Of a stretch of DNA of 60,000 bases, positions 51,801-60,000 are shown piece after piece. Origin of the DNA: Chrysomallon squamiferum. Taxonomy: Eukaryota > Mollusca > Gastropoda > Neomphalida > Peltospiridae. Position 1 is the stretch's first letter. Each line of letters opens with the position of its first letter. Location of the stretch: positions 18,156,310-18,216,309 of the forward strand of contig CM022673.1 in assembly GCA_012295275.1 (NCBI GenBank), in the 5' to 3' direction. The position numbers and the translations under genes were made by a program. The notes under the pieces were generated by a model. It saw nothing but the letters and a program-made list of their open reading frames with translations. It was not told where the DNA came from and did not search any database.

Positions 51801-52408
51801 GTTTTGTTTTGTTTTCATTTCCTAACCTTTCAAAATGTATTTTAAAATAAATGTTCCATTATGTGCACGTAAAGTAAACATAGCTGCTAAATGTCAGACT
51901 AGAAGTTAAAATGAAAGATAACTGAAAATCGATGAAATTAATGTTAATACTCATCTGATCAGCGATATGGAATTACTTTAATTACTACTGCTTTTGTGAA
52001 AACGCCTTTAATTGAGATAAAAACACAACAAAAATAAAAGTGAAACAGAATCAAAGGACTTAGATATTTTCAGATGTAACTCGATACAGAAAAACACAAC
52101 GTTAAGATTATTTCTAATGACAGGCATTTATAGCTAACTTCCGGTAACAGGTAAACCAGTGTCACGTGCTTCCTGTCAACAAATTGGGGTGTCATTTTGT
52201 TTATTACTGCAGCGTTTGGTTTAGATTATTGTTAGACATTTATTAATTACTTATTTTTTTCTTTCTTTTTTTAAATTTTCATGTGTGAAATACGTCAAAA
52301 ATGACGAGATTCTGGAAAAGCCTTTCAGCAGTGCAAGTGAAATTCAGATTGGTTCTTTAAGTTTCTTTTATTTTTTTCTCACTGATTTTCTTCTTCTTCT
52401 CCTTCATC

Positions 52409-52409
<1 letters not shown>

Positions 52410-52479
<70 letters not shown>

Positions 52480-52490
52480 AAAAAGAAGAA
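52410..52490. repeat. (AAT)n(AGA)n microsatellite
   Basis: AAT run 52412-52450 followed by an AGA run to about 52490, the same pairing as at 11574-11700. Confidence 0.95.
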
Positions 52491-55124
52491 GATGAAAATG
52501 TAAACTAAGAATTATTGTAATTATTGTTCTAAAGATTTCAGTCATTCTTTGGAATGGAATCACCTCTGAGGCAGAAAGAAAGATCTGTTGTTTTGTCTTG
52601 TATACGTCTACTTTATTTCGGTTTTACCATCTTCTTCGTCAGACATCACACACGACGAAATGGACGATATTAAACGATGCTATTTTTAACTCAACCAAGC
52701 ATTATAATTGAAACTTAGAATCGAATTAGGAAATAATTTCATTATTCAGAACGTGACAGCTCAAAGATGTCCGCACAGTGATGTTGTCTGCTTGGCTAAT
52801 TCCTTCTCCACGAATGTATGAACCACTTGGGTCATTTTCACCTCGGCATGCCCTGTCTATCTCACTTACTTTAGACTGCTACTGGTTGATCTTTACTATT
52901 CCCTGAATCGGTTACGGTTAGAAAATATACACCTTATCAGCGTATTAGAAAGTATTCAATTTCAGCTGATAAATGAATAATGTACATGTATTTTCTTGAT
53001 ACCCTTGATTAATTTGTTTAAAAATATATATTAATTTGTGAATAATTAATAAACCAGTTTTTTTTACAATAAGTCTATTTCTAATAGTTTTTGAATAAAC
53101 AAACTGTGCCAATTAGAGGCTGTTACAACTAATAATATTTAGTATTTATTATATGACTGAATACGGTATCTTCTTGTCATTGTCTTTTGGTGTCTTAATA
53201 AACTTGCTCCCTTGTCACAACAGTTTAAGATTTCTGTTAATGTGTTATTAAACAACAATTCTGATTTTTATTGTTAAATCTCCCACCATCAAGTAACAAG
53301 CTGGTGTTACTGATCATATGTGGGCATCAATATTGACTGAATCTTTATCTGTCGCTAATCTTCACAACATCCACTCTGAATCTGTGCTATATCCAGTGAG
53401 CTCATTAAACAGATATAAACACGCCATCATCATCATTTCGTTTCGGAGATGCTTTCTAAGCCGTTTGACCAATTGTGTTCACAGCAAATGTGTTTGAGCC
53501 CTTGATAACATCAAATTTAATTTACATCAGAACAAAAGAAGTATTTGTCTTTTGATGTAGTGAATACCACAGCAACAACAACAAATAAAATCATTGTCGA
53601 ACTTTCTTGTCTTGTTTCTCTGTAAATATTTTTATGTCTGATAAATTAAGAGAAGCATTAAACAAAGCGAGTTAGTGTTTTTTAATGAAGGATTTTATTT
53701 AGCAACTAATAATTTTATTTAAATCAACTTCAGTTAATAATATTTTAATTTATTATTTAAAGAACATCAGATGTGATTTCGTTTCATTACTAACCTCAGT
53801 ATAAAATGGATTAATTAGAAATAATATAATATTTAAATAACAATCAGAAAGACAGAAATGTAGACGGACACGAAAACAGTTTGACAGATGAAAAATGAAA
53901 AGTTAGACAAGAAGGTGGATAGACCCACACATGCAAGCAAGGGGCCAGACAGACAACTGGTTAAACAGCAGTTAACTACAAGATCCAGAGGAGACCTTCG
54001 GGCAATTTTTGTATAAAATTATTAGTTAAGTGATTTCTAAGTTGATCTCACGTATTATCGGTAATCTCGGCTGGTATCGATCTCTGCCGACGATATTTGA
54101 TTATTACGATGACCTGCCTGTGTCTATTTTACATAAAGATTGCTTTAGGCAAATTACTTTCACTTGAAGTTAATACATTTCTTGTCACCCTACACTTCTC
54201 CGTACTCAGTTTGAAGATAATTATAAAAAGTCCACATTAAAACTGGCAGTCTGAAATGGCCATGGATTTAACGATAGTCATGGTTTCTGTGCAGCCCGCG
54301 CCTGGTTCAGAACGCAGAGCAAACGTGAATTCGTGCTTCTAGGCCGTTTCAGTAAAGCCGACATAATTGGTAAAGGACGCCAGCGAGTAATCAATGGCAA
54401 ATCTATTTTGGTGAGTAAGTGAAAAGAACCCCCAAAATCCTAACGGAAGAGTATTTCAGTGTATTCGCAATTACTGCCAGATAGCAATAAGCTCTCGCCA
54501 ATTTGGACTGACGAGATCCATAGCGAGATGGCCCAATTTCATAGCCCAGCTGAAATCTTCAATAGCGCAGGTCATTCAAACACTGCAATCATTGTCACTT
54601 GCCCAGCTATTTCTGGAAATTAGGAAAATGTACTCTGTTACACTTTCAGTTACAGTCTCCTAAATGGAAAAAATTATATATCTTTATCGTCCTCGCATAT
54701 ATTAATATATTAACAGCTACTATCAGTCAGTCCAAATTGATTCTTTGAAGCATATCAATTCAAGAATCATGTAATGTGACTGAGACATCTTTCTAAGGAC
54801 GGCGTATACTACATAAATAGTGTACTGATAAAATTTACAAACAACAGTTAGAAACACAGCCAATACATTGCCCTTAAGACTGGGAACCACAGGAGTTTTA
54901 CATATCCTGTTCTAATCAAAAAACCTAAAGTCTAAATAATCTAGTAATAAATTATCTTACTAGGAAAACAACGGCAATGCTATTTAACAAACTACCAAAA
55001 CTTAAGTAACATCTAAAATATAACTGATCGAAGAAGGGAATCCTACAGCAGCAACAAATGAGAACAAAACCACCAGCACCTTAAACTGACTGATTAGTAA
55101 ATGAGAGAGATAGCTGAAGTTAAT

Positions 55125-55280
55125 ACAACAACAACAACAACAACAACAACCACAAAACCAACATCAACACCAACAATAACAACAATAATAATAACAACGG
55201 TAACAATAATATAATAATAATAACAATAATAATGAAGAAGCTGCTACTTCTGTTGCTGGTGTTGCTGATGATGATAAATA
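55125..55280. repeat. (AAC)n(AAT)n region
   Basis: AAC run 55127-55150, then mixed AAC/AAT to about 55235. Confidence 0.88.
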
Positions 55281-57584
55281 AAAAAAAAATAAGCATAACA
55301 ATTCAGAATCAAGCTGTTTTCTCCACTTCTTCCTGTCATCATCATCGTTGTTGTTGTTGTTTGTGTCGTTGTTGTAGTTGTTGTAAAAGACTGACTGAAG
55401 CGCGGAACCTAACTTTTTACATGAGAAGCTGACAATACGAATACAATACAATTTATTTATATGGGTAATATCTTCAAGACGTAGGATCTGATCAATATTT
55501 TACAGTATATATATATATATATATATACGAGAACATTAATTTACTTCTTGCGAAAGAGAGTAAATACTCTTTAAATGATTGCAAAACTACAGGTTACTGT
55601 GATTAGGGAGAGGTCAAAATTAGACGACCCTCATTTCTCTATCCGTCGCGCCAGCGATTGCGTGAATATGACTACAGACCATAAATGTTATCTCTATTTT
55701 CCTTTAATAGCACAAAATAATGCATTAATCAGAATATGCACATTAAGTAAGCACACAAAATAGCATTAATAAAATAAGTAAGCTGACAAAAAAATGTTCT
55801 CAGAAGAAAGAAAATTAATAACATTCATTATATTCTATTTTCTTTTTGTTTGTTAAAAGAAAACGAAAGACAAGCTTTCAAAGCGATATTGACAAAAAGA
55901 TTAACCTTTTGGCAAATTAGATCATGGAAATGCCATTGTCGACTGCACTGATACACGCTACGTAAGCAATTAACTCCGCCGTAACAAACACTGACTGCTG
56001 CACATTACCTCCTGCACGGCAAGGAATCTTTCAAATTGATTGGGTGGGTGAATTTGATTCGATTTTCCCCCTCGTAATTCACAGCTACGTTCGAGTTAAC
56101 TGCAAGGAAGACTGGAAACGTCACGAAGTTTCGTTTACTTACACGATTTTAATGACAGACTTGTGCAAATTACTGATGCCAGTCTACGATGATTTCAGAA
56201 TTAACTAAAAGGAAATGAAAGCAGGTTCTATTAATAGCATTCTGTTTATAGAGGTTTATCCATCTGCACGGGATAGAAATTAGGATGGACGCGACATCAA
56301 GATATTTGATACTTATATTAAAGCAGAAACATGCATTCGAATCTTTACTGACGAAATAATGTAGAAATTAATGATATTAAAAAACTATCTCCATTAAAGA
56401 GAGCTATGAGGACACACACACACACACACACACTAAAATTCATGCAGATAAAAATAAAAAATAAAAACAATTTTCAAACAATGAATGAAATGAGTAAAAT
56501 CATCGTTTTTAATGTGACCTTTTCGAACACAGTCATCACAAAATACTTTCCTAAATACTACCAGGACGAGCCACAAAAAGGAAACGGATTTGTTTTTTCT
56601 TCTGTTATTATTATATCTGTTAAAGAGCAGAAAAAATTCATTAAGTTACTATTCATATCGATATTTTTGCAATTCTCTTTTGAATTCTTATATTTCTCTT
56701 CATTTTGCTATTATTATTATTATTATTGCCGTTGTTTTTGTTGTTTAATCTACAGGCCTTTTGGGATGAAAATTTAATCAATGACTATATGAGGAATTAG
56801 CTGGCGTGATAATAGCCTCAGTTAGTTGTAGGCCTATCAGATGTTAAACCAGCGGAACTCGGTCCCGTCCTGAAAATAATACACAGTTCGAACACTGATG
56901 AAAAAACCTAGTGCAATTAGCGATGAAAAATATCAGACGGTATTACACTAACGACGACAACAGGTCGCCCTGTGACATTAAAACTCCCTATTGTTCTTGT
57001 CGCTGTAAATCGACCATATATCACAGCAAACGATCACTGAGAGCTGCTTGGGAAGAAAGGCTCAATTTTTCTTCCATTGTGAGATTCTGTTTGTCTCGAT
57101 TCCCCCACTTCATTCCGCGCAAGCTTCAGACATATTCAGACGCGAAGCAAAGTAATCCTCTTTCGCAAATAGCCACTTCACACCAGATGAAAACGTCTCG
57201 AGTAAAATTAATGTTGTTGATGTCGTCGTTTTTTTCTTCTTCTTTCTTTTTTTCTAACTAAGGATTCGTGGAATCCTAAATCCAAAGATATCGTCTTAAG
57301 ACATTATGTAAATAGTTAAAGTTCAGGGTATACAGACAGTGAGTTGTATAAACATTGGTTTAAAAAATAAAGTCGACTAGAATAAGAGTAACAACAGTGA
57401 AGATTTTCAGAAAAATTGACTTGAAATAATCATGTTTATCATGGACTGCGTCTATTTGTACATGTTATTTCTGTATGCTGAGATTGTACTGCATGTTGCG
57501 TTACTTCAGTAATATTATTACTTATTGAAAATTATGTTTTTTTTCTTTTCTTTCTGTATTTAGCGAAACATAAAAGTCTTCATT

Positions 57585-57588
<4 letters not shown>

Positions 57589-57662
<74 letters not shown>
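57589..57662. repeat. (TC)n microsatellite
   Basis: About 36 uninterrupted TC units. Confidence 0.95.
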
Positions 57663-57663
<1 letters not shown>

Positions 57664-58026
57664 ATAAAAAACAGACAAATCCAGACCGTATTATTAGAAA
57701 ACTTGATCGGACAAGAACCCGAGGTTTGACGGAGGACCGGTCTGTCGGTGAATGATCAGCTGGTGTCAGGGATGTTAATAAAGTAAATCCGAGTCAGTAG
57801 TTACGTAATATGTCTGTCACAGGATGTCACTTCCTCGGCAAGACTAAGACATCACTACAGTATTGTAAACGTCGGTTTAAGAGAATTTCTAAACAAAATC
57901 TCACTTGTAGTTGACGTCTGACAGACTGTGTGGTTCGTGTAGTACATTCAATGAATTGTAGGAACGTTTTCCTTTTCCACCAGTACTCTTAATTTAGTCC
58001 TCTCGTTGTTTTCATTCATTTTCCCG

Positions 58027-58134
<108 letters not shown>

Positions 58135-58923
58135 TTTACATACACTAAATTACATTATTACTTATACATACTGGACCAAACTGAATTGTGACCATTTGCA
58201 TGTGTATTAAATCTTTACTAACAACACTTCATTAACGAAACAAGAAAAAACTTCATTTTTTTTTTTTTCATTTACAGTAACCATCAACAACAACGATAAC
58301 TCATTCTTTATTATGCCCGCATTAGAATAAAAGGGAATGTCATTACTGTATGAAAGTAAATTAAGAAAGTAATGGTGAGGAGGTTTCAGCTGGTTGTGTA
58401 GTTAGCTCAATCTGTCGGGAGACAAACTTTATGTGGTAATAAAAGCGAGGTTCTGTAAAGACGATACTGCTGAAGATTGTTACCGGACTCTGAAGTAACG
58501 TTATCAGTGATGACGTTCTATTGATTACCAAACCGTTTTCAAATTGTCCTCACACTCAAGAGCTAACCGCAAACTCGATAACTCTCATCTTCCTTTCATT
58601 TTATTTTATTTTTTAAAGTCGAATGTGACAGCTGCAATGCACGACACATTAAGAATCTACAATATTTTCGTAATTTTTTCTGCTCTGGGAACGTTTCATT
58701 TAGATCTGTACACGTAATAAATATATTAATAAAAATGTATGTAGAAATGAAGGTGCGTAAGAATGGGGGAAATAAAAGAAAGAAGAAAATGGTTAAGTGG
58801 TGAAGAAATTTTCGTAGCAGAAGATGATGATGTTGATGACGACAATAAGGAAAAAGAATAAAAACGAAAAAAGAAGAAAAAAGATTAAAAAAAAAAAAAA
58901 CCGAAAAAGGAAACAAAGTATAA

Positions 58924-58925
<2 letters not shown>

Positions 58926-58998
<73 letters not shown>

Positions 58999-59013
58999 AA
59001 TAAATAAATAAAT
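58926..59013. repeat. (AAT)n(AAAT)n microsatellite
   Basis: About 21 AAT units then AAAT units, inside a wider A-rich region (58850-59140). Confidence 0.95.
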
Positions 59014-60000
59014 GAAAAAAGAGATGAAGAAAAAGATTGAGAAAAAGGAAAAAAAAAAAAAGAACAAAAAAGAAAGAAACGGAAAACGAAAAATGTACAA
59101 GAACAAAAAATACAGTATATGAAAAAAAGAAAATAGAACAAACAGGAATGAAAACGCTAACTAGGAAGAACAATTAGATACATTTTAACAGAGACAGAAA
59201 TGAAAAATTTGCCTAGTTGCTATCTATTGACACTATCAAATGTTCAGTGACAGCAGAGACAAGTCAACCGAAATTAAAAAAAGAAGTCAGCGCGGGAAAC
59301 AGCCATTTCTGCAGACAGTTTCACAGAACCCATAACTGCAGCCATTACTCAAATAAAATGCTATATAGGTTTTATCAAAATTTGGTTACGTGTGTGCACT
59401 CCTGTATTCAGGTCTGATTTACTTGATGTCAGTTAGGTTAAAGATGTTATTATAACAAACTCAGTCGGGAGAATGGACGAGTTTTAAAATGTCGACGTTT
59501 AGTGATGTGAAAATCACGTTCTATCTTCAGACGAACTTTTTGTCTGAAGTGCCAAGAAATTAGATCAGCCATTACGATATTAACACAGCCGAGGTCGGAC
59601 TTTTACCAGAGATACAGTTTGTATGCGAGGATGTGGGAAAGGGAGGGCGCACGAGGCACATGCTCCCATAACCAAACTGTTATCGTTTTAACTTTTTACA
59701 ACTATTTTTTTTTTTTTTTTTTAATAATATAATTAAATTAATTTCTTATTGAAAAAAATTCTACCTTCATAACATCCTCTTTCGTCACATTCTGGGTCCG
59801 CCATTATTTAGTTATTTTTCGGATACAATTTGTTTTCGTCGCACGTCACATCGAAGTTGATCGAGACTAGACGGTATTGAACGAGACTAAACAGAAGTGA
59901 TCAAGACTATATTGAAGCGAGCGAAACTAAATAACGCTGCAAGAAAATGATTGATTCTAACACACGCCAAAAATAACCGACAGTGAACGAGATTTAATAC

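Noticed and set aside
58596-59173. Phe/Leu/Tyr-rich minus-strand frames up to 181 codons
   Set aside because: They read through AAT, AAAT and A-rich simple repeats; no credible protein.

Overview
This is a eukaryotic window, and clearly an animal one. It is AT-rich, packed with simple repeats, and has spliced genes with GT-AG introns of about 0.1-5 kb. A degenerate TTAGGG-type telomeric array and the general style of introns and microsatellites would fit a marine invertebrate such as a mollusc or another lophotrochozoan. The species cannot be fixed from the sequence, so that placement is inference.

Two genes can be rebuilt exon by exon, both on the minus strand. Gene A (1918-18435) encodes a complete M1-family zinc aminopeptidase of the aminopeptidase N type. 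It has 21 coding exons and 998 codons, with a cytosolic tail, one membrane anchor, a Thr-rich stalk, GAMEN, HEISH-X18-E and the C-terminal helical domain. Its introns are full of microsatellites, and its last two introns hold a long trinucleotide-rich tract and a telomere-like satellite (about 2362-3968). Gene B (26887-44790) has 23 coding exons and 892 codons. It encodes an unusual multidomain protein: an N-terminal UBA domain, a charged helix and a UBX domain as in UBXN1/SAKS1, then an acidic/Gly-Met linker, a perfect Elongin-C BC-box (SLLQLCLHHV), and a long leucine-rich-repeat domain like those of ZYG11-type ubiquitin-ligase receptors. If the gene model is right, one polypeptide would join a p97/VCP-ubiquitin adaptor to a Cullin-type substrate receptor. 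I consider this the most interesting object in the window.

Layout: 1-1.9 kb is repeat-rich sequence 3' of gene A; 1.9-18.4 kb is gene A; 18.6-26.7 kb is intergenic, with many microsatellites and one CpG-richer island (about 20.95-22.35 kb) that might hold a small plus-strand first exon; 26.9-44.8 kb is gene B. The 5.4-kb intron 17 of gene B contains the fossil of a mobile-element-like ORF and a 19-copy minisatellite, and its intron 11 is largely a 32-bp minisatellite. From 44.9 to 60 kb no gene can be supported. That stretch is AT-rich DNA with microsatellites and several GC-richer unique islands that may be promoters or enhancers.

Exon coordinates were derived by hand. Reading phase was checked to be continuous across every junction in both genes, and the two CDS totals (2997 and 2679 nt) are multiples of three.
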